Part shown: positions 1 to 11,226 of the stretch, piece by piece
Position numbering within the stretch: the stretch's first letter is position 1
Layout: every line of letters begins with the position of its first letter
Origin: Betaproteobacteria bacterium
Lineage (GTDB): Bacteria > Pseudomonadota > Gammaproteobacteria > Burkholderiales > Burkholderiaceae_A
Direction: 5' to 3'
DNA length: 43,355 nucleotides
Assembly (NCBI GenBank): GCA_009924525.1
Contig: RFRK01000002.1
Span: 1 to 43,355, forward strand
Position numbers and translations under genes: made by a program
Notes under the pieces: model-generated
Told to the model about the DNA's origin: nothing
Seen by the model: the letters and a program-made list of their open reading frames with translations, nothing else
The model's database searches: none

Positions 1-1
1 G

Positions 2-487
2 AGCCTGCGTCAGCGTGTCGCCCTGCTTGCAGGCCTCTCAGCGACAGTCTTAGACGACGTCATTCGCTACCGTCTGAAATTTACTCCCGGCGTGAAGTCC
101 TTGGTTGCAGCCGCACAGCAACACCGGGTCCATACCCTGCTCGTCTCCGGAGGGTTCACGCAATTCACCAGCTTTGTCGCGGAAAAGATCGGTTTTGAGC
201 AGACGAGATCCAACTCCTTGGAGATCATCGATGGCTACCTCACTGGCAGATTGCTGGGCACCATCGTTGATGCCAGCATCAAGCAGGCGACCCTGGCCTC
301 GGCCTGCCGCAGCCGCAGCGCCTCAACACAACAATCCATCGCAATTGGCGATGGCGCCAATGACCTAAAGATGATGAAACGTAGCGGACTCTCGATTGCC
401 CATCGGGCGAAGCCGGCCGTCACCGCACAGGCCATGCAGGCCATCCGCCATGGCGGCTTGGATAATATTCTTGACTGGTTTGAGTAA
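2..487 (+). CDS. serB: phosphoserine phosphatase SerB, C-terminal part (5' truncated by window edge)
   Basis: Frame open from position 2; HAD motifs LLVSGGFTQF and AIGDGANDLKMMKRSGLSIA. Confidence 0.9.
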   Translation, partial: SLRQRVALLAGLSATVLDDVIRYRLKFTPGVKSLVAAAQQHRVHTLLVSGGFTQFTSFVAEKIGFEQTRSNSLEIIDGYLTGRLLGTIVDASIKQATLASACRSRSASTQQSIAIGDGANDLKMMKRSGLSIAHRAKPAVTAQAMQAIRHGGLDNILDWFE

Positions 488-488
488 C

Positions 489-1235
489 TCAGGCCGCCGG
501 CAGCGACAATCTTGCCGAAATAGCCAAATGATCCGACAGTGCCGACCACTCAGTAAGCCGCTCAACCTGGTGAGTCATCAGTCCGCGGACATAAATCCGA
601 TCCATCCGCAGCATTGGCCGAATCGAAGGAAACGTCTTTGCAGGTGTGCCGGTAGAGATCTCAAAAACATCACGAAAGCCGGCATCTCGCATGGGATCCT
701 CGGCCCGATTGCGCCAATCATTGAAGTCGCCGGCCACAATTGCTGGGCCTGTATCCGCAATTTGCGCAATGCACTCCAGCATGGCCTGGAGCTGGCGCCG
801 ACGGCCCCGCTCTAGTAGACCGAGATGCACGCAAAAACAATCCACCGCCCGCTCACCGATAAACACTACAGCATGCAGCAGGCCGCGCCGCTCAAAACGG
901 TATTCTGAAATATCGTAATTCAGGCCGTGAGATAAGGGATGTCGCGAAAGAATCGCGTTTCCATGATGGCCGCGGTCATAAAGAGCGTTTCGACCGTAAT
1001 GCCAATCGGGCCAAAAATCCTGCGCAAGATAAGGTGTCAGACCTAGTGTGGCACCGATGCGCAAATCACGAAGCCGTCCATGGGTCTTTTGCTGAAGCTC
1101 CTGCAAAAATACAAGGTCGGGATGACGATCACGAATCTGCTGCCGCAGGCGATGGGCGGTAAGCCGAAGGTGCAGGGGCGAGACGCCCTTATGCATATTC
1201 AAGCTAATCACTTCGAATTGGGGGCCGTGCACCAT
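489..1235 (-). CDS. endonuclease/exonuclease/phosphatase (EEP) family hydrolase
   Basis: LNMHKG, FLQELQ, VAGDFNDW and SDHLAISARL motifs of the EEP fold. Confidence 0.88.
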   Translation of the reverse strand: MVHGPQFEVISLNMHKGVSPLHLRLTAHRLRQQIRDRHPDLVFLQELQQKTHGRLRDLRIGATLGLTPYLAQDFWPDWHYGRNALYDRGHHGNAILSRHPLSHGLNYDISEYRFERRGLLHAVVFIGERAVDCFCVHLGLLERGRRRQLQAMLECIAQIADTGPAIVAGDFNDWRNRAEDPMRDAGFRDVFEISTGTPAKTFPSIRPMLRMDRIYVRGLMTHQVERLTEWSALSDHLAISARLSLPAA

Positions 1236-1252
1236 CTACCCCAACGTCTGCA

Positions 1253-1630
1253 TTAGAAGACCAACACCCGGGTATCGTCCCGCTGCAGCTGAGCCATGAC
1301 CGAGGTCGCGCCCGTCTGTCCGGTGATCTCGCTGATAATGGGCTCACCTTGATGATGCTCAGCAAGCGCCATGCCACACATGTAAATGTTGATACCCATG
1401 GCGTGACAACGCTGCAAATAACTCAAAATCGTTGTCTCGCCCCGCTGATCTGAGACTGCCGCTGCAGCGACACCCTCGAAGGCCCAGCGCACCGCCGAGG
1501 AGGTTAAATGAATTTCAACCTCGCAATCTAGCGCCCGCGCGCACAAGGCATAAACCAGGGGGGATGCAGCCTTTGCAGCAGCCTCGGGGCCGGCCTGCCA
1601 CATCACAATCACTACGCGCGTTACAGCCAT
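1253..1630 (-). CDS. DsrE-like family protein
   Basis: 125 aa; DsrE-like fold pattern with central Cys in GINIYMCGMAL; 3 nt from the upstream GcvH-like gene. Confidence 0.7.
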   Translation of the reverse strand: MAVTRVVIVMWQAGPEAAAKAASPLVYALCARALDCEVEIHLTSSAVRWAFEGVAAAAVSDQRGETTILSYLQRCHAMGINIYMCGMALAEHHQGEPIISEITGQTGATSVMAQLQRDDTRVLVF

Positions 1631-1633
1631 GTA

Positions 1634-2116
1634 TCAGTAGCTGACGTTTTGCGGATCAATCGGCGGTAACTCCTCGTGACGCTGCTCGATGGGGCGCAAA
1701 CGCTCGTGATGGTGGGCCGAGAGCCACTCACGGTACTCTTTAACGCCCATCAGAAACCCAGACTCGTCCTGCCAGGCCATTGGCTTGAGTCGATACAGCC
1801 ATCCTGCGCCGTAAGGATCCTGAATCACGACACTGATGTCTTGCTGTGCAGCCTGGTTGGTCTCAATAATCGTGCAGCTAATCGGGCAAGTGATCGCCAC
1901 TGCAGTCTTGGCAGTCTCCATCACCCCCAAAGAGCGTTCCCGCATGACCGGGATTTCGCATGGCCGAGGATAAAACAGCATGAAGTCGCCATGGGCAACC
2001 ACAAACCGTACCGCACCCACGACAACCTCTTCGCCCTCTGGCCGCAGCCAGAGATCCTGCTCGGCGGCATAGAGACAATCCTCTGGTAATTCAGCCAGAA
2101 TCTGTGCGAGTTCCAT
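1634..2116 (-). CDS. glycine cleavage H-like (lipoyl-domain) protein
   Basis: GVMETAKTAVAITCPISCTIIETN...DPYGAGWLYRLKP resembles the GcvH lipoyl-lysine region (ESVKA...DPYGxGWL). Confidence 0.7.
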   Translation of the reverse strand: MELAQILAELPEDCLYAAEQDLWLRPEGEEVVVGAVRFVVAHGDFMLFYPRPCEIPVMRERSLGVMETAKTAVAITCPISCTIIETNQAAQQDISVVIQDPYGAGWLYRLKPMAWQDESGFLMGVKEYREWLSAHHHERLRPIEQRHEELPPIDPQNVSY

Positions 2117-2134
2117 CAGGCACTCTCAGCGTAG

Positions 2135-2227
2135 CGGAAGGGTATGGGAGTCGAACCCACCAGGGATTGCTGGCAACCCCTATCAGATTTGAAGTCTGAC
2201 CGGACCACCGGGCCGCGACACCCTTCC
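2135..2227 (-). tRNA. selC: tRNA-Sec (anticodon UCA; + strand 2190-2192)
   Basis: 8-bp acceptor stem GGAAGGGT/ACCCTTCC, long variable arm AGGGGTTGC..GCAATCCCT, anticodon loop CTTCAAA, T-arm TTCGACT; CCA not encoded. Confidence 0.95.
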
Positions 2228-2263
2228 ATTGAGTTTCCTGCGTCATCATTTTCAATTCAGTTT

Positions 2264-4180
2264 TTAATGTATGACAAAGGGGTTATCTCTGCGAATCAAG
2301 TGGTCATCACGCACGCGCCGCGTGTAACCCACTCGATCAAAAAACTCCAAAATCTGTATCGCTACCTTTCGGCCACCCCCAATCTGGTCACGGAAATCGG
2401 CGGCGCGCACCGCGCCATGCTGATCCTGTAACCCTCTCGCAATTCTCGCCATTTCACTCACATGTACTGTGAGAAAGAAATGATCGAGTGCCACGAGAGT
2501 GATCTCCCCAAGCCGGGCGACACGCCGAAGGTTCGCACGAATTTCTGACTCGGGGATGTGGGTGAGCTTGGCGATATCCCTAACCCGCGGCGGATTGTAG
2601 GGGGACTCCGACAGTAGTGGCGCAATCGACTTCCAGAGGTTCTCCTCGGCCTTACTGAGCTCAACGGTATGGCCTGGCCGGGCGAGAAATGCGCCGCGAC
2701 GCTCCAGCCGTTGCTCTGCCATCAGCTGATCGATGAGCGCATCAAAGGCGTCACTATCCAGCTGGGGAGCGGCCACGCGGCGGGCTCGGTTGACCTCAAG
2801 GCCCTGCATTTCAGGCTCGCGTGCATGAATCTCGTCGATGGCTAAGATGAGTCGGTCCTGATAAGCGGTCCACTGATCGGGATGAAAAATCATTCCAGCA
2901 GCAACACGCAGCCCCGCCTGGCCCGCCAACTGCACAAGGGCCTGCTCTGTGGTGTTCCAGCCCTGACAGAGACGGGCAATCGCGATGGGGGCTATGCCTG
3001 CCATCACTGTGAGGCACTTTGCGTCGTCAAACGCACGCAGCGACTGAAGGCAGGCGAGTCGTGAGGCCGACCGGCGGCCCCGATGGGGCGGGCTGATATC
3101 GAGCACCCGGGCACCCGCTAAAGTCGTCTGGGCCTGACTGTCGCGCAAGATCAGTCGATCCCCTCGGCAGATGCTGAGGCTATCGCTCACCACAACCGAA
3201 GCAAAACACTCGGCACCCGGCTGGGCCCGATCGACATCCAAGGGATAGATACGCGCCATCACGTCTGCTGCACCATGATGCAGATGGACCTCGAGGCCTT
3301 GGCCAATGCTGCGGTCATGCAGTGCAGAGACCGTGAGCGCAATATCGAAGCGCTGCACGCCATGATTAAGATCAGCACTTGTAATCCAGCTGCCGCGAGG
3401 AATCTCTTCAACCGCTACGCCCACCAGATTTAATGCAAGCCGCTGTCCCGCGCCGCCCTGCTGGGCCGCTTGATCCTGGGCATGCACCGAACGGACACGG
3501 GCCTGAAGTCGCGATGACCCCGTAAGTGGCGTGATATTGACTGCCTCGCCGACGACGACCGCGCCTGCGTGGGCAGTGCCAGTGACGATGGTACCAATAC
3601 CGGATAGAGAAAATGCCCGGTCTACAGCAAGCCGAAAATTACTACCCGCCTGCCGATGGGTCATCTCAGTGGCCTGGGCAAGCAGAAACTTTCGCAAGCC
3701 ATCGATTCCTTCTCCGGTAATCGATGAAACAGGAAATAAAGGCCACTTTTCTGCGGGCTGACCAGCCACCGCATCCGCAATCGCAGCAATCGCGAGATCA
3801 CCCTGGGCCTGCTCGACCGCATCGATCTTGGTCACCACAATCGCGCCTCGGGCGATCCCCAAAAGCCGCAGAATCTCCAGATGCTCACGAGTCTGGGGCA
3901 TCGGACCATCGTCGGCCGCGATCACTAAGAGTGCGAAGTCTATTCCACTGGCCCCGGAGACCATGGCGTGCACAAAACGCTCGTGACCTGGCACATCGAT
4001 AAAGCCAATCGCATTTTCGCCAGAAGACACCTCTGGCCGGGCCGCAAGATAAGCATAGCCCAGCTCAATTGAAATACCCCGACGTTTTTCCTCCGGCAGC
4101 CGATCCGTGTCTTTGCCTGTAAGCCTGCGAATTAGAGAAGTCTTACCGTGGTCAATATGCCCGGCAGTTCCAACAATCAT
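2264..4180 (-). CDS. selB: selenocysteine-specific translation elongation factor SelB
   Basis: [44 protein letters not shown] and C-terminal winged-helix repeats; overlaps selA by 4 nt. Confidence 0.97.
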   Translation of the reverse strand: MIVGTAGHIDHGKTSLIRRLTGKDTDRLPEEKRRGISIELGYAYLAARPEVSSGENAIGFIDVPGHERFVHAMVSGASGIDFALLVIAADDGPMPQTREHLEILRLLGIARGAIVVTKIDAVEQAQGDLAIAAIADAVAGQPAEKWPLFPVSSITGEGIDGLRKFLLAQATEMTHRQAGSNFRLAVDRAFSLSGIGTIVTGTAHAGAVVVGEAVNITPLTGSSRLQARVRSVHAQDQAAQQGGAGQRLALNLVGVAVEEIPRGSWITSADLNHGVQRFDIALTVSALHDRSIGQGLEVHLHHGAADVMARIYPLDVDRAQPGAECFASVVVSDSLSICRGDRLILRDSQAQTTLAGARVLDISPPHRGRRSASRLACLQSLRAFDDAKCLTVMAGIAPIAIARLCQGWNTTEQALVQLAGQAGLRVAAGMIFHPDQWTAYQDRLILAIDEIHAREPEMQGLEVNRARRVAAPQLDSDAFDALIDQLMAEQRLERRGAFLARPGHTVELSKAEENLWKSIAPLLSESPYNPPRVRDIAKLTHIPESEIRANLRRVARLGEITLVALDHFFLTVHVSEMARIARGLQDQHGAVRAADFRDQIGGGRKVAIQILEFFDRVGYTRRVRDDHLIRRDNPFVIH

Positions 4181-5616
4181 GTTTCGCCCAAGCGCAGCTG
4201 CTCGATGAATAACGCCTCTTCGGCTGGCAAAAGGCAGCGGCAGTCAAAAATGATTGCACCATCACGAATACGGCCAATTACAGGCGTGGGCAGCCGTCGA
4301 AATTTGGCGAGTGTCTCCTGCAAAACACCGCCGCTTCGACCTAGCCTCTCCTTTGGCCGAAGCATCACTGCTGCCGACGGCAGCCGTTCCTCGGGCAGCG
4401 CACCGGATCCAATCTGGCTGGCACAGTCCACGATCTGCATCTCAAACGAATCACCAGCGAAGGCCGCAAGCGGACCGGCAACACGGCTACAAGCCTCCTT
4501 TATGGCGGCTTGCGAGCGCGTGAGCATCGCTAGCACTGGAAGCCGCTCAGGCAGCCGATGGCCTGAGTCATAAACCCGAAGCGTTGCCTCCAGTGCAGCA
4601 AGAACAAGTTTTGATACGCGCAGAGCCCGCTTCAGGGGGTGGCGCTTGATCCGGTCGATAGCCAGCCGGCTTCCCACGATAATACCGGCCTGGGGACCAC
4701 CCAAAAGTTTATCGCCCGAGAACATCACAACATCTGCGCCCTTGGAGAGCGAATCGGCAGGCAGCGGCTCGCGCGGCAAGCCCCACTGGCTAAGATCAAC
4801 CAACGCCCCACTGCCCAAATCCACCATATACAAAAGCCCATGCTCGCGTGCCAAGGCGCCGAGCTCCGCGTCTCCGACCTCCGAAGTAAATCCGGTCACC
4901 GCGTAATTCGAGCGGTGGGCCTTCACAATCAGCGATGACTTCTCGGTAATGGCATCACGATAATCACGCAGATGGGTGCGGTTGGTCGTGCCCACTTCAA
5001 TGAGCTTGCAATTCGCGGCGCGCATGATATCGGGCATACGAAAAGAGCCGCCAATTTCAATCTGCTCGCCACGCGAAATGAGAACTTCCTTACGGGCACC
5101 AAGCGCAACCAGTGCAAGCAGTACTGCAGCAGCGCAGTTATTAACAACAGTGGCTGCCTCAGCACCCGTTAGTCGGCAAAGCAGCTCCTCGATCACATTA
5201 TCGCGATCGCCCCGCTCCCCTGATTCAATATCAAATTCAAGCGCTCGATATCCACGCATCGCGGCCGCGACAGCATCAATCGCCTCCTCGCCCAGCAGCG
5301 CACGGCCAAGATTGGTATGAATCACAGTGCCAGTAAGATTAATCACGCCGCGCAAGCGGGAGGCGGCATCCTTCTGAGCGCGGGCCTGCGCTCGGTCAAT
5401 AATTAGGGCCTCGGAGGGCGGGTCGGTATGCCCAGACGGCTGCGCACGGGCGCTGGCGAGCTCGGCCTGAATCGCGCGCTTAACAAGGCCGCGGCCAAGC
5501 GTTTCAGAGAGCGCCGAAAGCGCCGGGGTGGCCAACAGCCGATCTACCGAAGGCAGGTGGCGGGGATTCTTTTGAACTTCGGATTCGCCCGAACCGGGCA
5601 GAATCGAGGGAGACAT
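4177..5616 (-). CDS. selA: L-seryl-tRNA(Sec) selenium transferase SelA
   Basis: [42 protein letters not shown] motifs. Confidence 0.97.
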   Translation of the reverse strand: MSPSILPGSGESEVQKNPRHLPSVDRLLATPALSALSETLGRGLVKRAIQAELASARAQPSGHTDPPSEALIIDRAQARAQKDAASRLRGVINLTGTVIHTNLGRALLGEEAIDAVAAAMRGYRALEFDIESGERGDRDNVIEELLCRLTGAEAATVVNNCAAAVLLALVALGARKEVLISRGEQIEIGGSFRMPDIMRAANCKLIEVGTTNRTHLRDYRDAITEKSSLIVKAHRSNYAVTGFTSEVGDAELGALAREHGLLYMVDLGSGALVDLSQWGLPREPLPADSLSKGADVVMFSGDKLLGGPQAGIIVGSRLAIDRIKRHPLKRALRVSKLVLAALEATLRVYDSGHRLPERLPVLAMLTRSQAAIKEACSRVAGPLAAFAGDSFEMQIVDCASQIGSGALPEERLPSAAVMLRPKERLGRSGGVLQETLAKFRRLPTPVIGRIRDGAIIFDCRCLLPAEEALFIEQLRLGET

Positions 5617-5618
5617 GG

Positions 5619-6560
5619 CTAGTCGTGGCCGGGATAGAAAAGCAGATTCGGGCCAGTCCGCGAGTAGCCTTTTTCGTCGACCAGCATATCCAGGGCCAGC
5701 GAATTCAAATCATCTGCGATTGGATCGATATTGGGATCTTTTTCCTGCATAAAAATCTTTAAGTAAGTCTTGCATTCATCGCAGGTCTCCGCACGAATCG
5801 GAACATCAGCCGGTGCACGGCCCTCCACCTCAACGGTGAGATAGGCCACGCCCTTTTCTTCTTCGCACGATGTGCACTTCACCCGCTCCATGTTCCATTC
5901 TGTCATACAGAGTGCGCAAACAAGGTAGCGGTAATTCATACGATCGGGGTTAATCCTGACCAGACTACCCGTCGGACGCATGCCGCAGCAGGGGCAGACG
6001 GTCGGCACATCACTTGCGCCGACATCCTCTGCGGTCAGCGAGGCCGCCAGCCGCGAGAAATAGACCTGCAGAGCAGCACCGATTAGAGGATAGAGCGGGC
6101 CATCATCCGGCTCGGGAATACCTGCAATGATTCGATCGGCAATGGCTTCAATTTTTGCAGGATCAGATGCCAAGGCGGATGTCAGCTCAGCAATGACTGC
6201 TGCGAGCTGGGCATTGGCCTGGCCCTGGGCGCTGACTTCAGCCAGAACATCACGCAGATCGGCATGCCATTGGATATCTCGCGGTGTGACGTGGGCCGAT
6301 AAGGGTGGCATGCCGTACTGGCGGCTATTGGCGACTGCCTTCTCGGGCACCGCATGGGCCGGGCGGGCCGCATAGGCTTTGGCTTGGCCGCGACAGACTT
6401 GGCCGAGAAACCGCATATAGGCACCCGAATCGTCGTGTGCAGCCAGAGCATCAAAGCGGGCCGCACGGTCACGAAACAGGCCCTGCGGCTCGGGTAACAC
6501 CACCCGCGGGGCCTTGATGAGTCGGTCCATCGTGCCGTCGGTAATGATCGGTGTCGGCAT
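5619..6560 (-). CDS. fdhE: formate dehydrogenase accessory protein FdhE
   Basis: CPCCGMRP...CALC...CTSCEEEKG...CDECKTYLK zinc-ribbon Cys pattern; position next to fdo genes. Confidence 0.93.
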   Translation of the reverse strand: MPTPIITDGTMDRLIKAPRVVLPEPQGLFRDRAARFDALAAHDDSGAYMRFLGQVCRGQAKAYAARPAHAVPEKAVANSRQYGMPPLSAHVTPRDIQWHADLRDVLAEVSAQGQANAQLAAVIAELTSALASDPAKIEAIADRIIAGIPEPDDGPLYPLIGAALQVYFSRLAASLTAEDVGASDVPTVCPCCGMRPTGSLVRINPDRMNYRYLVCALCMTEWNMERVKCTSCEEEKGVAYLTVEVEGRAPADVPIRAETCDECKTYLKIFMQEKDPNIDPIADDLNSLALDMLVDEKGYSRTGPNLLFYPGHD

Positions 6561-6599
6561 ACCTGCGTTTCCCTCTTTTGCTTAACGGTCCACTTCGAA

Positions 6600-6628
6600 A
6601 TAAAAACCGGCCCCTTTCGGGGCCGGAA
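6600..6628 (-). terminator. predicted intrinsic terminator downstream of fdoI
   Basis: Minus strand CCGGCCCCGAAAGGGGCCGG (6607-6626) followed by TTTTT. Confidence 0.85.
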
Positions 6629-6661
6629 TCACTTACCACTTCCTTGCTTAACCGAGACCGA

Positions 6662-7285
6662 TTATCGCTTATCGATCGACTGATACCACAGGGGATGGTG
6701 GTGCTTGGCCCAGGCGCGCGATACAGTGCCCTTGGTCATGGCACCAATCGTGCCTTTCACCCAGATCGCAGCATAGACATGCACGATGATGGTGATGATC
6801 AATAACGCACCCGCCACAGCATGGACCAAGGCTGCGAGCCGAAGCGTATCAATCGCAAACATGTGCGAGAAATACTGCCTCCAGATGATGATGCCGCTGA
6901 CCATCAACGCCAGCATCGTGAGCAACATCGCCCAGTAAGCAAGCTTCTGCCCGGCGTTGTACTTGCCCACCGCCGGCAGCCGATCATCGCGATTGGCAAG
7001 CACATCGCCAATCTGGCCCAGCCACTTCCAGTCGTAACTCCTCATGACATTGTCACTGAATTTCTGAATGGCAAAGATCATGAAGGACACGAACATCACC
7101 ACACCGATAATGGGATGGAGCATGCGCGATAACTCGCCACCACCCAACACAGCACTGAGTGACCAGAACGTGGGATGAAAGAAGGCCAGACCACTGGCGG
7201 CCAGCAACACAAATGTAATTGCTGTTAGCCAGTGATTCCAGCGCTCATTGGCGGCATAACGCTGAACTTCATTGCCGTGACTCAT
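6662..7285 (-). CDS. fdoI: formate dehydrogenase gamma subunit, cytochrome b556
   Basis: RYAANERWNHWLTAITFVLLAASGLAFFHP and conserved membrane His residues; operon position. Confidence 0.93.
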   Translation of the reverse strand: MSHGNEVQRYAANERWNHWLTAITFVLLAASGLAFFHPTFWSLSAVLGGGELSRMLHPIIGVVMFVSFMIFAIQKFSDNVMRSYDWKWLGQIGDVLANRDDRLPAVGKYNAGQKLAYWAMLLTMLALMVSGIIIWRQYFSHMFAIDTLRLAALVHAVAGALLIITIIVHVYAAIWVKGTIGAMTKGTVSRAWAKHHHPLWYQSIDKR

Positions 7286-7288
7286 AAA

Positions 7289-8158
7289 TCAGACCTCCTT
7301 TTCATCAACAGTCTTGGGACCCTTGATGAAGTAGTGGGCGATTCCAACGGCAACTGCCGCAGCCATACCCCAGGACAGCACAGACTTGGTCATGCCCTTC
7401 CACAGGCCAACCGTTGGGCTGATCTGCGGATCGCTGGGAAGACCGTTGTAGGCCTCAGGCTTGTCGCCATGACGCAGCACATACATGACGTGCGTGCCAC
7501 CCACTCCCTGCGGGTTATACAAGGCTGCATTCTGATAGCCGCGCTCTTTTAAGTCCTTCACGCGCTGATCGGCCCAGGCCACGAGATCCTTCTTCTTGCC
7601 AAAGCGAATCGCCTTGGTGGGGCAGGATTTCGCGCAGGCTGCACCTTCGCCCACTGCCACACGGTCTGAACAGAGCGTGCATTTGTAGGCCTTGTGATCG
7701 GTCTTGCTGATCCGCGGAATGTTAAAGGGGCAGCCAGCGACGCAATAGCCGCAGCCAATGCAGTTGTCTTTTACGAAATCGACAATGCCGTTTTCATATT
7801 TGACGATTGCGCCCGGCGCAGGACAGGCCTTTAAGCAGCCGGGATCCTCGCAGTGCATACAGCCGTCTTTACGAATCAGCCAATCGAGGCCACCGTCGGC
7901 CCGCTCGACTTCATTGAAACGCATCACGGTCCAGGATTTGGTCGTGAGGTCGGCCGGGTTGTCATAGACCCCGACCATCGACCCGATTTCATCCCGGTTG
8001 TCGTTCCACTGCATACATGCGACCTGGCAGGCCTTGCAGCCGATGCACTTCGACTCGTCAATCAACTTCGCAACGGCGATATCCGGATTGCTCTTGATCG
8101 GCATCTCCGCCGTGGTCGCGGAGCGATTCACAATGTTCATGGTTGTTGCTGTAGCCAT
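7289..8158 (-). CDS. fdoH: formate dehydrogenase beta subunit, 4Fe-4S
   Basis: [47 protein letters not shown] clusters and a C-terminal TM segment. Confidence 0.95.
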   Translation of the reverse strand: MATATTMNIVNRSATTAEMPIKSNPDIAVAKLIDESKCIGCKACQVACMQWNDNRDEIGSMVGVYDNPADLTTKSWTVMRFNEVERADGGLDWLIRKDGCMHCEDPGCLKACPAPGAIVKYENGIVDFVKDNCIGCGYCVAGCPFNIPRISKTDHKAYKCTLCSDRVAVGEGAACAKSCPTKAIRFGKKKDLVAWADQRVKDLKERGYQNAALYNPQGVGGTHVMYVLRHGDKPEAYNGLPSDPQISPTVGLWKGMTKSVLSWGMAAAVAVGIAHYFIKGPKTVDEKEV

Positions 8159-8169
8159 TGTTATCCTCC

Positions 8170-11100
8170 TTAGACCTTAGCGATGTTGACCAGGAACGCC
8201 TTGAACTCTGGCGTCTGAGAATTGGCATCGCCCACAAACGGCGTGAGTTCGTTGGCCAAGAAACCGTTCTTGGCAACGCCCACAAAGCCGAAGTGAATCG
8301 GGATGCCGACGTGATGCATCGTTTTTCCGTCGACCGTCAACGGACGAATGCGCTTGGTCACCGCAGCAACCGCTTTGATCTGGCCACGATTACTCCAGAC
8401 CCTGACCATATCGCCATTACGAATGCCTTTCTCCTTGGCGAGCGCCTCGCCCAGCTCGATAAACGGCTGCGGCTGCGTGATCGCGTTGGATTCCACGTTC
8501 TTTGTCCAGAAGTGGAAGTGCTCTGTTAGGCGATAGGTGGTTGCGGCATACGGGAACTCATCGGCCTTACCGAACGACGAAGCATCGGCCTTGTACACGC
8601 GCGCACAAGGATTGCTGGTGACCTTCGGGTTGTTCGGATGCATGAGGTTCTTACCGACCGGTGTCTCAAACGGCTCGTAGTGCTCCGGGAACGGGCCCTC
8701 AGCCATGCCCGGTGCAAACAGGCGGCCAACGCCTTCCGGGTTCATGATGAAGGGACCCGTTGCAGGTGGCAATGCGGGAGCGATATCCGGAATATCCGGG
8801 CCCGCCCACTTGGTGCCGTCCCACTCCACGGTCGGACGCTTTGCGTCCCAGTACTTGCCTGTCGGATCCGAATTCGCGCGGTTATAAAGAATCCGGCGAT
8901 TGGCAGGCCATGAGTAGCCCCACTGCTGATGAATACCCATGCCACTCTCATCGGCGTTGTTACGGCGCGCAGTGAGGTTGCCCGCCTGCGACCAGGAGCC
9001 GCCATAGATCCAGTTGCCGCACTCGGTCGTGCCGTCATCACGGAGCACACCAAAGCCCGGCAGCTGCTCGCCGGCCTTAAAGAGCACAGCGCCAGTCTTC
9101 GGATCTTTGATATCCACTAGGGCACGCCCAGAGATCTCTTTTAAGAGCTCTTCAGGAGCGGGGTTGGACGGGTTGGTGTAGTTCCACTTAATCGCCATCA
9201 GGGGCTCACGACCCTTGCCACCATCTTTGCGGTACATCTCGCGAAGCTTGGTAAAGAGCGTGCCAATGATTTCACGATCGGTCTTGGCCTCGCCCGGCGC
9301 ATCAGCAGCAGCATAGTGCCAGTGCACGACACGGCCGGAGCTGGTGAAGGTACCCGGATCCTCTGCAAAGCAGGTCGACGGCAGGCGAATCACCTCGGTC
9401 TTGATGTCCTCGGGCTTAACGTTATTCAACTCACCGAAGTTTTTCCAGAACTCAGCCGATTCGGTCTTCAGAGGATCGATCACCACCATGTACTTCAGGT
9501 TGGAGAGCGCCTTGTGAAGCTTAGCTTTGTTCGGAAGTGCAGCAAGTGGGTTGTAGCCCTGGCAAATCAGGCCATTCATCTTTCCCTGGACCATACGCTC
9601 GAAGTTGGCCAGCGTGTCGTAGGCCGCATCGCGCTTGGGCAAATAGTGATAGCCGAAGTCATTGTCCTTGTTCGCGTTGTCCCCGTAGTAAGCCTTCATC
9701 AGGCTGGTGTTCCATTTCGGGAAGTTCTGCGGGAAGTTCATCGAGTTTGGCCGAGTCGCCTTCGGTGTGCGGACCTTGAGATAGGTCTCACGGGTGTCAT
9801 CGGATTCCATGGGCGAAACCATGTATCCCGAGAGCACCTCTGAATAGGCACACATATCGGTGATGCCCTGCACGTTGGCATGGCCACGCAGCGCATTCAC
9901 GCCGCCGCCGGGGCGGCCCACATTACCCAAGAGCATCTGGATCATTGCCATGGTGCGGATGTTTTGCGAGCCATGTGAATGCTGAGTCCAGCCCAGGGCA
10001 TACATGATGGTCATGACTTTGTCGGGACGCGAAGTCTCAGCAATGTATTCACAGACCTTGATGAACTGATCCTTTGGCGTACCGCAGATCGATGAGACCT
10101 TCTCGGGTGTGTAGCGGCTGAAGTGGGACTTCATCAGCTGGTACACACAACGAGGATCCTTCATGGTCATGTCGACTTTTGCAAAGCCGTCATCACCCAT
10201 CTGGTAAGTCCAAGTCTTCTTGTCATAGGACCGCTTTTCTTCCTCATAGCCGGTGAACAGGCCATCCTTAAACGAGTAGTCCGCGTTGATCAAGAAGGGA
10301 GCATTCGTGTAATGACGAACGTAGTCCTCATGGATCTTGTTCTTGGACAGCAGGTAATTGATCACCCCACCCAAGAAGGCAATGTCCGTACCGACACGAA
10401 TCGGCGCGTAGTAATCCGCAACTGCTGCCGAGCGCGTGAAGCGCGGATCCACCACCACAAACTTCGCTTTGCGGTGCTCCATCGCTTCCGTCACCCACTT
10501 AAATCCGCAGGGGTGCGCCTCGGCGGCATTGCCGCCCATTACCAAAATCAAATCCGCATGCTGAATATCTGGCCAGCCATTTGTCATGGCGCCACGCCCA
10601 AACGTCGGACCCAGACTGGATACCGTGGGGGCGTGTCAGATACGTGCTTGCGTATCAAGCGCAACCATACCGAGGCCGCGCGCCATTTTGACTAGCGCAT
10701 AGCCTGCCTCGTTTGAAGTCGTGCTTGATACAAGAAGTGATGTCGTATTCCAGCGATTAACGGGAACACCCTTGTCGTTTTTCTCGACAAAGTTCGCATC
10801 GCGATCCGCCTTCATGTGGCGCGCTACGCGATTTAAGGCGTCTTCCCAAGAAATCTTTTTCCACTCTTTCGAGCCAGCCTCACGGACTTCGGGGTGAAGC
10901 AGCCGATTTGGCGAATGCACCATATCCAGCAGGCCTGCGCCTTTCGGGCAGAGCGACCCCTTGTTCACCGGATGATCAGGATCACCCTCGATGTGAATGA
11001 GTTTAGTTTTCTTCGTGGCTTCATCTGTTCTCGAATACATCAAGACGCCGCAGCTCACAGAGCAATACGGGCATGTGCCACGGGTTTCAGTGGTGCGGGC

Positions 11101-11226
11101 TAATTTAAAAGCCCGGACTTCAGCATGCACAGTCGCGGGCGCAAACCCAAGACCAACTGCAGAAGAAGTCGCGACACCTGCCGAACAGACCTTAAAGAAC
11201 TGTCGGCGAGACATCGGTGCGTTCAT
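8170..11226 (-). CDS. fdoG: formate dehydrogenase alpha subunit (periplasmic N/O-type), selenoprotein read through UGA at 10636-10638
   Basis: Two ORFs join across one UGA: ...[35 protein letters not shown]...; Tat signal [26 protein letters not shown] upstream of ATG 11226. Confidence 0.96.
10593..10638 (-). promoter_or_regulatory. bacterial SECIS element immediately 3' of the Sec UGA
   Basis: Minus strand TGA-CACGCCC..CGG-T-ATCC-AGTCT-GGGT-CCG..GGGCGTG: outer 7-bp stem, upper stem with bulged U, GUCU-type loop like E. coli fdh SECIS. Confidence 0.9.

Noticed and set aside
2135-2227. selC as an integration site for a mobile element
   Set aside because: tRNA-Sec genes often serve as island targets, but no integrase or attachment-site repeat was seen nearby.
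9316-9843. 175-aa plus-strand ORF inside fdoG
   Set aside because: Antisense to conserved FDH alpha coding sequence, no independent signals.
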